Part shown: piece by piece, positions 16,827 to 25,815 of the stretch | Layout: each line of letters begins with the position of its first letter | How positions within the stretch are numbered: the stretch's first letter is position 1 | DNA from: Longilinea sp035560795 | GTDB lineage: Bacteria; Chloroflexota; Anaerolineae; Anaerolineales; Anaerolineaceae | NCBI GenBank assembly: GCA_035560795.1 | Contig: DATMYV010000001.1 | Coordinates: 1 to 62,638, forward strand | DNA length: 62,638 nt | Direction: 5' to 3' | Made by a program: the position numbers and the translations under genes | The notes under the pieces: model-generated | What the model saw: only the letters and a program-made list of their open reading frames with translations | Told to the model about the DNA's origin: nothing | The model's database searches: none

Positions 16827-18728
16827 ATGAAGAACGAGTTTACACTGGCTTTCAATGAAGTCCTGGAAGAAAAACAGCTCCCGAAGGAGATCATCCTCAA
16901 GGCGCTCGAATCGGCGATGATTTCCGCCTATCGACGGGCCGTGAATGCTTCCAACGCTCAGCGCGTCGAAGCGTCGGTCGATATCGAAACCGGTAAAGTC
17001 ACCATTTTTGCCGAAAAAGAAGTTGTCGAAGACGTTCAAGACGTCCGTACTGAAGTAGCCCTGGATGAGGCTCACCGCTATAACGCCGAAGCTGCGCTGG
17101 GCGATATGGTAGTGGTGGAAAGCACCCCCAAGGACTTTGGACGCGTCGCTGCCCAAACAGCCCGGCAGGTCATTCAACAACGCATCCGCGACGCTGAACG
17201 CCAGGCACAATTGGCCTTTTTTGATAAGCAGCTCGGCGAGATTGTCAGCGGTTTGGTCCAGGCTGTAAACGCTTCTGGGTTAACCATCGGCATGGACATG
17301 AAGGCTGAAGGTTCCATGCCGCGCAAAGAAATGATCCCTGGCGAGCGGTTTCGCATCCACGATCGGGTTCGCGCGCTGATCTCGGAAGTGAAAGATTCGC
17401 CCCGCGGCCCGCAGATCATCCTTTCCCGCACGCACCGCAATTTCCTGCGCCGCCTGCTGGAGACGGAAGTCCCCGAGATCTATCACGGCGTGGTGGAAAT
17501 TCGTTCCATCGCCCGCGAACCAGGTGAGCGCGCCAAAGTGGCCGTTTCGGCGACCCAGATTGGCATCGATCCGGTTGGCGCATGCGTTGGCATTCGCGGC
17601 GTGCGCATTCAGGCTATCGTTCGCGAACTGCACGATGAGAAAATCGATGTCATTGAGTGGAATCCCGATCCAGCCGCCTTTATCGCAAAAGCGATCAGCC
17701 CGGCGCGTGTGACCGGCGTTTATCTGGGCGAACACACGACCGGCGGCAAAACTGCCACAGTTGTCGTGCCGGAAGACCAGCTCAGCCTGGCCATTGGCCG
17801 CGATGGGCAGAATGCCCGCCTGGCCGCCAAGTTAACCGGCTGGCGCATTGACATCAAGAGCGTCCCCGAGGCTGTTGCCGATACCCTTTATCGTTTGCAA
17901 AACGAACCCGCGTTGCTTCCCGTCGCTGAAAGCGAAACGGATGCAATCAACAAGATCGAAGAAAGCCTCGCCCGCAAAGCGGACGGCCGCCCGTTGACGC
18001 CGGAAGAATACGACTTTATGGCGCGCTTTGTCGACCGTGTTGAAAAACGCACAGCCCGCAAGCCGGAAAAGAAGATTGAGGTCGCGACGCCTGAAGTGGA
18101 TGAACTCATCCCGGCCGACGCCTTTGAGACTCCCGTCCTGGACGGTCCGCTGCCCGAACATGTGGCCAACCTGTTGCAGGAAGCCGGGTATAGCACCGTC
18201 GGTGAAGTCGCCCGCCAAATGAAACTGGCTCCTGATGAAATCCTGCGTATCAACGGCATCGGTCCAAAAGCCATGACCGAGATTAACCACTTGATGGCCG
18301 AACTGGATGCGCGTGTCGAAGCTGCCAAAGCCCCTGCCCAGGTGGTAGAGGAATTGGAAACGCCCGCTGCCGAAGTTCTTGATGTTGCCGAGGTCAAACC
18401 GGCTGCCGAAGTACCCGTTTTAGCGGACGCTGAACCATTGGTCGAAGAACTGCCCATCCGCGCCCTTCCGGAATCCGAACTGGCCACCCCTGTACTGGAA
18501 GAAGAACCTTCACTTGAGGATCTCTTCACCTTGCGGCCAGAAATCCTTGCCCAGCCTGATACGACGGATGAGGAAGAGGATGAAGTGGACAGCGCTGGCA
18601 ATAAGACCGGCAAGAAGAAAGCCAAGAAGAAACGCAAGAGTGTCGAGGTGGTCTATGACCCCGACCGTGATGTTACCCTCGCCCGCAAGAAACATAAGCG
18701 CGGCGGCGAAGGCTGGGACTGGGAATAA
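16827..18728 (+). CDS. nusA: Transcription termination/antitermination factor NusA
   Basis: RNA polymerase-associated elongation factor, 633 residues, longer than the usual 350-500. The N-terminal polymerase-binding domain starts at the first residue, followed by an S1 domain and two KH domains. KH features include VGACVGIRGVRIQAIVRELHDEKIDVIEW and LSLAIGRDGQNARLAAKLTGWRIDI. A helix-hairpin-helix-like segment follows around 445-500 (LQEAGYSTVGEVARQMKLAPDEILRINGIGPKAM). The last 120 residues are a low-complexity acidic tail with a Lys-rich end and a terminal GGEGWDWE. The usual neighbour rimP is absent upstream; the left neighbour is an unrelated leftward gene. It is first in an operon that continues with ylxR, infB, rbfA, truB and ribF. 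Confidence 0.95.
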   Translation: MKNEFTLAFNEVLEEKQLPKEIILKALESAMISAYRRAVNASNAQRVEASVDIETGKVTIFAEKEVVEDVQDVRTEVALDEAHRYNAEAALGDMVVVESTPKDFGRVAAQTARQVIQQRIRDAERQAQLAFFDKQLGEIVSGLVQAVNASGLTIGMDMKAEGSMPRKEMIPGERFRIHDRVRALISEVKDSPRGPQIILSRTHRNFLRRLLETEVPEIYHGVVEIRSIAREPGERAKVAVSATQIGIDPVGACVGIRGVRIQAIVRELHDEKIDVIEWNPDPAAFIAKAISPARVTGVYLGEHTTGGKTATVVVPEDQLSLAIGRDGQNARLAAKLTGWRIDIKSVPEAVADTLYRLQNEPALLPVAESETDAINKIEESLARKADGRPLTPEEYDFMARFVDRVEKRTARKPEKKIEVATPEVDELIPADAFETPVLDGPLPEHVANLLQEAGYSTVGEVARQMKLAPDEILRINGIGPKAMTEINHLMAELDARVEAAKAPAQVVEELETPAAEVLDVAEVKPAAEVPVLADAEPLVEELPIRALPESELATPVLEEEPSLEDLFTLRPEILAQPDTTDEEEDEVDSAGNKTGKKKAKKKRKSVEVVYDPDRDVTLARKKHKRGGEGWDWE

Positions 18729-18751
18729 AGAGCGTTTTTTGAGAGTAGAAG

Positions 18752-19108
18752 GTGGTTAAGCGAGCTACGAAACGAGTCAAGCATATTCCACAACGCACCT
18801 GTGTGGGTTGCCGCCTGGTACTGCCCAAGCGTACCCTGATGCGTCTGGTACGCGACCCCCAAAACGGCGTCCAGCTCGATCCCAGCGGTAAAGCCGCCGG
18901 ACGCGGAGCTTACCTTCACAACCAACGATCCTGTTGGGAACGCGCCTTGAAAGGCGCTCTGGCGAATGCGTTGAAAGTGGAACTGACTGAGCAGGATCAT
19001 TTATACCTGCAAGGGATTATGGTTTCCCTGCCCGCGGACGAACCCACGGCCGGGCCATCACCCGCTTTGAAACCAGCACCCACCCAGGAAGCCAAGGACA
19101 AAGCATGA
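18752..19108 (+). CDS. ylxR: YlxR family RNA-binding protein (DUF448)
   Basis: Small basic protein of 118 residues found between nusA and infB in many bacteria, where it is thought to bind RNA and has been linked to RNase P or transcription control. The family motifs PQRTCVGCR and GRGAYLHNQRSCWERA are clear. The C-terminal 25 residues are a Pro/Ala-rich extension. The start is GTG, 23 nt after the nusA stop, with GAAGG upstream. The L7Ae-like gene that often follows is absent; instead there is a 175-nt gap before infB. Confidence 0.9.
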   Translation: MVKRATKRVKHIPQRTCVGCRLVLPKRTLMRLVRDPQNGVQLDPSGKAAGRGAYLHNQRSCWERALKGALANALKVELTEQDHLYLQGIMVSLPADEPTAGPSPALKPAPTQEAKDKA

Positions 19109-19283
19109 TCCCCATCGTCAGGATTTCGTTTGAGGGTATCAGCATGCTTGACTGATCCTTTCCCATCTCACTTGCTCTTCGCGGCGCCAAAAGCGCACCC
19201 AGCCGGTTTGGAGTTGAGATTATTGGACTTTGAAAGTTTTTTGAGAAAATTGGGTTGGGTGCAACACAACCCGGAGGTGCATT

Positions 19284-21065
19284 TTGAGTGAGATTGGGCA
19301 CAAAACCATAGAATTACCTTCCAGCATCACCGTTCGTGATCTGGCTCAATTGATTCAGGCCAGTCCGATTCAGGTCATCAAAATTTTGATGTCCAACGGC
19401 GTGATGGCGAGCATCAACCAGACAATTGATTTTGATACCGCTGCGGTTGTTTCCTCTGAACTTGGCTTTGAAGCCCGCATGGAACAGCCTGACGTGGTGG
19501 AAGAAAAAGAAACCGGTGAGATTCCTCTCTGGCGCCAGTTGATCGCCAATGAAGATGCCGAACAATTAATCAATCGTGCGCCGGTGGTCACCATTTTGGG
19601 CCACGTTGATCATGGAAAAACTACCCTGCTGGATGCCATCCGCCACGCCAACGTGGCAGGCGGCGAAGCCGGTGGCATTACTCAACATATCGGTGCTTAT
19701 CAGGTGGACCATAAAGGCCATCCGATCACCTTCCTCGATACGCCAGGTCACGCTGCCTTCACGGCCATGCGAGCCCGGGGTGCGCAGGGAGCCGATATTG
19801 TGGTCCTGGTGGTGGCAGCGGACGACGGCGTTATGCCGCAAACTCGCGAAGCCATTGCCCATGCTCGGGCCGCGCGCGTTCCGATTATTGTTGCCCTCAA
19901 TAAGATCGACCGGCCGGACGCTAACCCGGATTTCGTCAAGAATCAGCTCGCTGAAATGGGACTGGTTCCGGATGAATGGGAAGGCAACACCATGATCGTG
20001 CCGGTTTCTGCCAAATTAAAAAAAGGCATTGATGATCTGCTCGAAGCCATTCTTTTGGTAAACGACAGCATGGAAATCAAAGCCAACCCCAAAGGCCGTA
20101 CCATCGGTACCGTGGTGGAAGCCCAGGTGGAACGCGCCAAAGGCGTGATCGCCACCTTGCTGGTGCAAAATGGAACGCTTGAACTCGGCGATGCGGTCCT
20201 GGCAGGCAGTACCTATGGTCGGATTCGTGCCATGTTCGACTTCCGCGGACGCAAGCTGCACAAAGCCGGCCCCTCAACGCCGGTTCAGGTGATGGGTCTC
20301 AACGACGTACCCGCAGCAGGAGATCTCTTCCAGGTGCTGCCGACTGAAAAGGAAGCCCGGCAGGTTGCTGAAGAGCGTAAATCGGTGGCTCACCAGACGC
20401 AGATTTCAGGTCCGAAAGCAACCCTCGAGGAATTATTCAGCCGGGTTCAATCCGGTGAAGAGCACGAACTGCGCTTGATTATCAAAGTGGATGTTCAGGG
20501 CTCGCTAGAACCCATTATCAACTCGCTCAATGATTTGAAGGGCGATCAGATCAAGATCACCATTCTTCATTCCGAGACCGGCAATATCACTGATAATGAC
20601 GTTTTGCTGGCAGCCGCGTCCAAGGCGATTGTCATCGGTTTCAATGTTCAACCGGACGGTACTGCCCGCCGGCTGGCAGATTCGGAAGGCGTTTCAATTC
20701 GCCTGTATGATATTATTTACCGGATGACTGAGGACATCGAGAAGGCGCTCAAGGGCATGCTCGAGCCCGAGTTCCGCGAAGTCAAGTTCGGTCACGCCGA
20801 GGTGATGGCTGTTTTCAAAATCACCAAAGTCGGCAATATCGCAGGCTGCCGCGTCCGGGATGGCGAAATTCGCCGGAACGGCAAGATCCGCGTCCTGCGT
20901 GCCGGACAACAAATCGCTGAAGGTGAAATAGCCTCGCTGAAGCATGAAAAAGACGATGTCCGTGAAGTCCGCCAGGGTTTCGACTGCGGCATTGCCCTCA
21001 AGAATTTCAACGATTTTGTGCAGGGCGATATCCTGGAATGCTACATCCTCGAGCGCAACGGATAG
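19284..21065 (+). CDS. infB: Translation initiation factor IF-2
   Basis: GTPase that places initiator tRNA on the 30S subunit. At 593 residues it is a short form with almost none of the long N-terminal extension seen in E. coli. A short IF2-N domain (PSSITVRDLAQLIQ) is followed by the G domain: G1 GHVDHGKT (106-113), G3 DTPGH (152-156) and G4 NKID (206-209). Domains II to IV follow in the usual order. The start is TTG at 19284 with GGAGGT 5 nt upstream; no ATG fits the conserved N-terminus. A 6-bp hairpin (19252-19272) ends directly at this Shine-Dalgarno and could modulate it. Confidence 0.96.
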   Translation: MSEIGHKTIELPSSITVRDLAQLIQASPIQVIKILMSNGVMASINQTIDFDTAAVVSSELGFEARMEQPDVVEEKETGEIPLWRQLIANEDAEQLINRAPVVTILGHVDHGKTTLLDAIRHANVAGGEAGGITQHIGAYQVDHKGHPITFLDTPGHAAFTAMRARGAQGADIVVLVVAADDGVMPQTREAIAHARAARVPIIVALNKIDRPDANPDFVKNQLAEMGLVPDEWEGNTMIVPVSAKLKKGIDDLLEAILLVNDSMEIKANPKGRTIGTVVEAQVERAKGVIATLLVQNGTLELGDAVLAGSTYGRIRAMFDFRGRKLHKAGPSTPVQVMGLNDVPAAGDLFQVLPTEKEARQVAEERKSVAHQTQISGPKATLEELFSRVQSGEEHELRLIIKVDVQGSLEPIINSLNDLKGDQIKITILHSETGNITDNDVLLAAASKAIVIGFNVQPDGTARRLADSEGVSIRLYDIIYRMTEDIEKALKGMLEPEFREVKFGHAEVMAVFKITKVGNIAGCRVRDGEIRRNGKIRVLRAGQQIAEGEIASLKHEKDDVREVRQGFDCGIALKNFNDFVQGDILECYILERNG

Positions 21066-21094
21066 TTGCTGTTGAGCATTATGGAGTAAGCCGC

Positions 21095-21490
21095 ATGCCA
21101 TCAAAACTTCGTCTCCAACGGATTAATGACCGCATCCGCCAGGAGCTCTCGGAAATGATTTTTAAGGGAGAGATTCACGATCCGCGCCTGGCTGGAATCA
21201 GCATTACTGATGTCAGCGTGGACCGTGAACTTGCTTATGCGGAAATTTACCTTTCCGCGGTGGAAGGCAGCTCCCGGTCAAAGGAAATCCTGACTGGAAT
21301 CGAAAGCGCGAGCGGTTTTATTCGCAGCAAATTGGCTGAACGCATCGATTTGCGCTCCTTTCCGCGGCTGCGCTTTCATTGGGATCCCACTCCGGAACGC
21401 GCAGACCGCATCGAAAAGTTGCTTTATGAATTGCGGCAGGAAAAGCCAGCCGCTGAAGAAAAACCGGCTCATAAAGACGAAGAGGAATAA
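21095..21490 (+). CDS. rbfA: 30S ribosome-binding factor RbfA
   Basis: Ribosome assembly factor that binds the 5' helix of 16S rRNA during 30S maturation, 131 residues. Motifs RINDRIRQELSEMIF, DPRLAGISITDVSVDRELAYAEIYLS and the RSFPRLRFHWDPTPERADRIEKLL end are family-typical. A Lys/Glu-rich tail follows. The frame is open upstream into infB, but the ATG at 21095 has GGAG at 21083-21086 and matches the conserved N-terminus MPSKLRLQRI. It sits 29 nt after infB in the expected operon position. Confidence 0.93.
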   Translation: MPSKLRLQRINDRIRQELSEMIFKGEIHDPRLAGISITDVSVDRELAYAEIYLSAVEGSSRSKEILTGIESASGFIRSKLAERIDLRSFPRLRFHWDPTPERADRIEKLLYELRQEKPAAEEKPAHKDEEE

Positions 21491-21544
21491 CCTTCCAGGC
21501 GCGCGCCTGGAAAGAGAAAATTCCATCACCCGTGGGGTATATCA

Positions 21545-22456
21545 ATGGGAAACGGCGAATTTGATCTCAAGAATGCCATCTCTGGTGTCCTGGTTGTCGA
21601 CAAACCGGTCGGACTCACCTCCCATGACGTGGTTCAAGTAGTCCGCAAGGGAACCAACATAAAGCGCGCCGGTCATACCGGCACCCTGGACCCGCGTGCA
21701 TCGGGTGTACTCGTCATTTTGCTGGGACCAGCAGTGCGGCTGAGTGAGTATGTGTCGGCTTCCGACAAACGATACCAGGCCGTCATGCGGCTGGGAACCT
21801 CGACGGACACCTATGACTCCGAGGGGCGCATCACTCGGTCTGTCCCTGTTGACCACATTACCGAAGAGCAGTTTGAAGAATCGTTGCAAGGATTTGTCGG
21901 CGAAATCGAACAGATACCGCCTCCCTATTCAGCCGTTAAAGTCAAAGGCCGTAAAGCTTACGAAATGGCGCGTGACGGCGAAGAAGTGGAACTGGCCCCG
22001 CGCCGGATTACGGTCTACCACCTCGAATTGCTGGAATGGGCGCCGCCTGAAGCAGTGATCGATGTGTATTGTTCATCGGGTACCTACGTGCGCTCGCTAG
22101 CTCATGACCTTGGTGAAAAAATGGGCGTTGGTGCACACCTGGTGGGTTTACGCCGCACAAAGTCCGGCCGCTTCACCTTGCGCGATGCCGTTCCGCTGCG
22201 TAAACTGCGCGAAGCCTTCGAGGAAGGCACCTGGTACCAGTATTTGATCCCCGCTGCAGAAGCGCTTTCTGATTGGCCTGCCATCGAACTGACCGTTGAG
22301 CACATGGATTTGATCCGCCACGGACATCGAATTCCAGCTGCAGCGAATGAAGGACCCATGGCGCGCGGCATTAATGAACAAGGCGAGCTGGTTGCGTTAC
22401 TCGAGTTCGTTGCCGAGACCAGCGAGTGGCAGCCAAAAAAGGTTTTTTTCTCGTAA
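21545..22456 (+). CDS. truB: tRNA pseudouridine(55) synthase TruB
   Basis: Makes the universal pseudouridine 55 in the T-loop of tRNAs. Length 303. The N-terminal GVLVVDKPVGLTSHDVV and the catalytic motif GHTGTLDPRASGVL (Asp49) are intact, as are KRYQAVMRLGTSTDTYDSEG and the PPPYSAVKVKGRKAYEMARDG stretch. The C-terminal domain with CSSGTYVRSLAHDLG is also complete. It follows rbfA after 54 nt in the conserved rbfA-truB-ribF order. Confidence 0.95.
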   Translation: MGNGEFDLKNAISGVLVVDKPVGLTSHDVVQVVRKGTNIKRAGHTGTLDPRASGVLVILLGPAVRLSEYVSASDKRYQAVMRLGTSTDTYDSEGRITRSVPVDHITEEQFEESLQGFVGEIEQIPPPYSAVKVKGRKAYEMARDGEEVELAPRRITVYHLELLEWAPPEAVIDVYCSSGTYVRSLAHDLGEKMGVGAHLVGLRRTKSGRFTLRDAVPLRKLREAFEEGTWYQYLIPAAEALSDWPAIELTVEHMDLIRHGHRIPAAANEGPMARGINEQGELVALLEFVAETSEWQPKKVFFS

Positions 22457-22478
22457 AGCAGCGCTTTCTGGAGAATCA

Positions 22479-23417
22479 ATGCCGCATCACCGATCTCTGG
22501 AAGACTTGAAATTGGATCGTTCCTGGCTGGCAATTGGCGTTTTCGATGGCGTGCACCGCGGGCATCAAATGATAATTAAACAAATGGTAGCCGGTGCTCA
22601 CGCCGAAGGTCTGCCGGCGGTTGTTGTCACCTTTTTCCCCCATCCAGTGGTCGTACTGCGTCAAATAAAAAATCCAGTTTACCTCAGCATGCCGGATGAA
22701 CGGGCTGAAATGCTGGCATCCTTCGGGGTGGGTGAGGTTATTACGCTGGAATTCAATCGGGAAATGGCTTCTCTTACTGCAACAGATTTTATGGCTTGGA
22801 TGAAGGAACGCCTCGGCCTTGTCCGCCTTTTCGCCGGGTACAACTTTGCTCTTGGCCGCGGCCGTGAAGGAACATTGCCGGTTCTCAGGCAAATTGGCGA
22901 CCAAATGGGTTTCACCGTCAGCGTTGTCGATCAGGTGCCCGACTCGCAAAACGAAGCGATATCGTCCAGCCGCATCCGCGACCTGTTGGCCCAGGGCGAT
23001 GTCAGTGCCGCTGCCGACATGTTGGGCCGGTATTACTCTGTTGACGGCATCATCACTCACGGCGACGGACGGGGCCACGGTCTTGGTTTTCCGACCGCCA
23101 ACATCACCATTCCTGAACAACGCATCGCCCCCAGCCACGGGGTTTATGCAACCTGGATCACCGTGCAAGGCAAACGCTGGCCATCTGTCACAAACATCGG
23201 TTTGCGTCCGACGTTTGAAGATCAACCCGTACCAGCCCGCATTGAAGCCTATATCCTTGATCTTCCTGGCGACCCGGACCTGTACGGCCAGCCTGCCCGT
23301 CTGGAATTTGTCGAATATCTGCGTCCCGAATTGCGATTTCCAAGCATCCAAAGCTTGATCGACCAAATCCATCTGGATATCCAGCGCTCCCGAGAGGTTT
23401 TCAGCCATGACCGCTAA
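22479..23417 (+). CDS. ribF: Bifunctional riboflavin kinase / FAD synthetase RibF
   Basis: Converts riboflavin to FMN and then FAD. Length 312. The adenylyltransferase half has the nucleotide-binding GVFDGVHRGHQ motif (20-30) and later RIRDLLAQGDV; the kinase half has GHGLGFPTANI, then VYATWI and VTNIGLRPTF. Both activities therefore look intact. The frame opens inside truB, but the ATG at 22479 with GGAG 5 nt upstream matches the normal N-terminus. Its last 11 nt overlap the start of the ThyX-like gene, so FAD synthesis and a presumed FAD enzyme are translationally linked. Confidence 0.94.
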   Translation: MPHHRSLEDLKLDRSWLAIGVFDGVHRGHQMIIKQMVAGAHAEGLPAVVVTFFPHPVVVLRQIKNPVYLSMPDERAEMLASFGVGEVITLEFNREMASLTATDFMAWMKERLGLVRLFAGYNFALGRGREGTLPVLRQIGDQMGFTVSVVDQVPDSQNEAISSSRIRDLLAQGDVSAAADMLGRYYSVDGIITHGDGRGHGLGFPTANITIPEQRIAPSHGVYATWITVQGKRWPSVTNIGLRPTFEDQPVPARIEAYILDLPGDPDLYGQPARLEFVEYLRPELRFPSIQSLIDQIHLDIQRSREVFSHDR

Positions 23418-24831
23418 ACGCCAGATTTACCTTCTCGATCCACAGAAAATCCCGCCAGAAACCATCGCCGTTACATTTGCCAAAACTTCACGCGCCCCGC
23501 AAAGTTTTCGCGAGATAGCGGCAGAGCTATCCGCGGAGAAATCGGCTGAATTTCACGAAAAATGGGTTGTTGGTTATGGGCATGCCTCAGTGGCCGAACA
23601 CGCCGTGCTGCATATCGCGGTGGAGAATATCTCGCGATTGGCTGTCGAGGTGCTCGAGTCAAACCGGCTGGCATCCTACACCGAAAAATCCACCCGCTAT
23701 CAAAAATGGAACCGCGACGCTTTTCATATCCCCGTTGAACTGGACGGGCATTCTTTGCGGGAAAAGTTCATTCAGACGTGCCAGTTGCTGTTCGATACCT
23801 ACCAGGAGTCGCTTCCAGCGGTCCAGGCGGTTGTTGCGGCTGATAACCCACGCAAGGCGGAAGAAAGCGATGCTGCCTGGGAACGCAGATTGCGTTCGAA
23901 ATATGTGGATGTGTGTCGCTTCCTTTTACCCGCGGCCTCCCTGGCCAATGTCGGCATGACCATCAACGCGCGTGCGTTGGAGCACGCTGTTAGCAAGATG
24001 CTATCTCATCCCCTCGCCGAAGTCCAGCAAACAGGCGCTGAGATCAAGCAGGCTGCACTTGAAAGCGTTCCAACCCTGGTCAAATATGCCGAGGCAGTAC
24101 CCTATTGGCAGTCAGCGGCAGTCAGCTTGACCCGGGCAGCCGATGAACTCAACTTTCCCACTCAGTCTGAGGATTGGTGCCAGCTCGTTACGTGCGAGCC
24201 TGCCGTTGAAAACCATGCCCTGGCTGCCGCTCTGTACCGTTTCAGTGGTTATAGCTATGCGCAGTGCTTGCAGCACCTGCAAAACGCGTCGCGATCCGAA
24301 CGAGAAAACCTGGCCAGGCTTCTATTAGCCGAGCGGGCTCAACACGACATTCCCTTACGCGAACTCGAATTCGCATCCTACACCTTTGATTTAATTCTCG
24401 ACCAGGGCGCGTACTTCGAACTCAAACGCCACCGCATGATGACCCAAACGCCCCAACCCCTCACTACCCGCCTGGGTTACGCCCTGCCGTGCCAGATGAC
24501 GGCTGCCGGATTCGAAGAACCCTATCGAAAAGCCATGCTGACTGCCCAAAACTGTTATGAAGAAATTGCTGCATTCAACCCCCACGCCGCTTCCTACATC
24601 GTTCCCAATGCTTTCAACCGCCGCGTGCTGCTGGGCTGCAACTGGCGCAGCCTGGACCATTTCATTTCACTGCGCTCCGCTCCCAATGCTCACTTTTCCC
24701 TGCGCCGGGTTGCTCAACGCATGACTGCCGAAGTGCGAATCGCTACGCCGCTGCTGGGCAGCTACCTGCGCCCCAACCCGGATGAAACCTGGCAAAGCAT
24801 TGAAGATGGCTACTTTACATCTGTGAGCTAA
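23407..24831 (+). CDS. Tandem two-domain FAD-dependent thymidylate synthase (ThyX)-like protein
   Basis: Protein of 474 residues made of two ThyX-like halves; ordinary ThyX is 210-250 residues. The family reaction is FAD- and folate-dependent methylation of dUMP. The N-half has GYGHASVAEHAVLHIAVENISRLA and then SNRLASYTEKSTRY (86-98 region). Compared with the ThyX motif RHRxxSxNxxSxRY this keeps the Ser/Glu/Ser-Arg-Tyr part but has SNR for RHR. The C-half keeps RHR (341-343) but has Thr and an insertion where the serines should be. The two halves could form one composite site. Whether it makes dTMP, or uses another substrate, is unknown. It overlaps ribF by 11 nt and is last in the nusA operon. 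Confidence 0.82.
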   Translation: MTAKRQIYLLDPQKIPPETIAVTFAKTSRAPQSFREIAAELSAEKSAEFHEKWVVGYGHASVAEHAVLHIAVENISRLAVEVLESNRLASYTEKSTRYQKWNRDAFHIPVELDGHSLREKFIQTCQLLFDTYQESLPAVQAVVAADNPRKAEESDAAWERRLRSKYVDVCRFLLPAASLANVGMTINARALEHAVSKMLSHPLAEVQQTGAEIKQAALESVPTLVKYAEAVPYWQSAAVSLTRAADELNFPTQSEDWCQLVTCEPAVENHALAAALYRFSGYSYAQCLQHLQNASRSERENLARLLLAERAQHDIPLRELEFASYTFDLILDQGAYFELKRHRMMTQTPQPLTTRLGYALPCQMTAAGFEEPYRKAMLTAQNCYEEIAAFNPHAASYIVPNAFNRRVLLGCNWRSLDHFISLRSAPNAHFSLRRVAQRMTAEVRIATPLLGSYLRPNPDETWQSIEDGYFTSVS

Positions 24832-24881
24832 AGACCAAAAAAGCATTTATTCATTTTTGGACGAAACAATCGGGAGGTATC

Positions 24882-25367
24882 ATGACAAAGGATGAATTAT
24901 TGAAACTCATGACCGATAACCGGAAACAATTGAATGCTCTGTTGGATGGTGTCCAGCCGGAAGAGCTGGTTAAACCCGGTGCTTACGGCCAATGGTCGGT
25001 CAAGGACGTGCTGGTGCACATCAGCCGTTGGGAGTCGGAAATGATCAAAGTGCTTTTCCAGGCCGGTCAGGAAGGGAAGCCGCAAAGCGATGTGTTCAAC
25101 CCTGAGTTTTTGAAGGTCAATGAAATCTGGTACCAGGAAAGTAAAGACCGCGAACTGGACCGCGTTCAGGATGATTTTATTTCTGTCCGCAAACAGCTTG
25201 TGCGCCGCCTTGAAGAATTCCCCGAGCAATTCTTGACGGATCCAGCCAAATACCCCTGGATGAAGAACCATCCCCTGATTGCCTTGGTCAAGGATATTGT
25301 GCTGGATCATGAAGAGGAGCACCTGGAAGGATTGAAGGTCTGGCACGCGTCCCTGGCGGCGCAATAA
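24882..25367 (+). CDS. DinB-like four-helix metal-binding protein
   Basis: Cytoplasmic protein of 161 residues of the DinB/ClbS-like superfamily, members of which are metal-dependent thiol-transferases or hydrolases. Three histidines in typical places are visible: one in KDVLVHISRWE and two in LDHEEEHLEG near the end. The tryptophan-rich GQWSVKDVL helix is a family trait. GGGAGGT lies just before the ATG. It follows the ThyX-like gene after 50 nt and precedes the Trp T-box promoter. Substrate unknown. Confidence 0.8.
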   Translation: MTKDELLKLMTDNRKQLNALLDGVQPEELVKPGAYGQWSVKDVLVHISRWESEMIKVLFQAGQEGKPQSDVFNPEFLKVNEIWYQESKDRELDRVQDDFISVRKQLVRRLEEFPEQFLTDPAKYPWMKNHPLIALVKDIVLDHEEEHLEGLKVWHASLAAQ

Positions 25368-25409
25368 ATAGCCGGAATTCCTCCGGGAATAAGACGAAAA
25401 AACTCCCTA

Positions 25410-25437
25410 TTGACAAAAGTTATTCAGCGTTTATAAT
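25410..25437 (+). promoter_or_regulatory. Consensus promoter of the trpB T-box transcript
   Basis: TTGACA (25410-25415), a 16-nt spacer and TATAAT (25432-25437): both hexamers are perfect. Predicted start near 25444, where the T-box leader begins. Confidence 0.85.
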
Positions 25438-25443
25438 TTTCTG

Positions 25444-25797
25444 AAATCAACAATCAAAGACTTTGAAGAGGACGAGTACGCACCGCCAGGACGGCACAGA
25501 GAGCAGGAAAAGGTGAGAACCTGCCCGGACAGCGATGCAGAATGGACCTTGGAGTTGCAGGGAGAACGGCCTACCAGCCCAGTAACCCGCGCCGGAGCTG
25601 CCACCGTTATCAAGGCAAAGGGTATCGCGAGCCAATCGCCGTACCCGAAAGAGTGAGGCTGGCTTTTATTCCCCTGATGCCTACACCAGGGGAATTTTTA
25701 TATTAAAAGCAGGTCAGCCTAACCGGGGTGGCACCACGGACCAGCGTTCGTCCCCATTGGGAGAAGATCCCGTATGGGATCCGCGCTGGTTTTTTTT
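25444..25797 (+). promoter_or_regulatory. Tryptophan T-box riboswitch leader
   Basis: RNA leader that reads uncharged tRNA-Trp and lets transcription continue into trpB. Stem I opens with the specifier-loop side ACGAGTA (25472-25478); on the other strand GAA is followed by the specifier TGG (25543-25545), closed by GAGG/CCTT pairing. The T-box GGGTGGCACCACGG holds the bulge TGGC (25729-25732), whose last base would pair with a G discriminator, as in bacterial tRNA-Trp. A stem III-like hairpin (25669-25694) precedes it. The terminator pairs ACCAGCG with CGCTGGT and ends in a T8 run (25790-25797). The codon, the discriminator and the downstream trpB all agree. Confidence 0.95.
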
Positions 25798-25815
25798 ATT
25801 TCCTGGAGGTGATCC

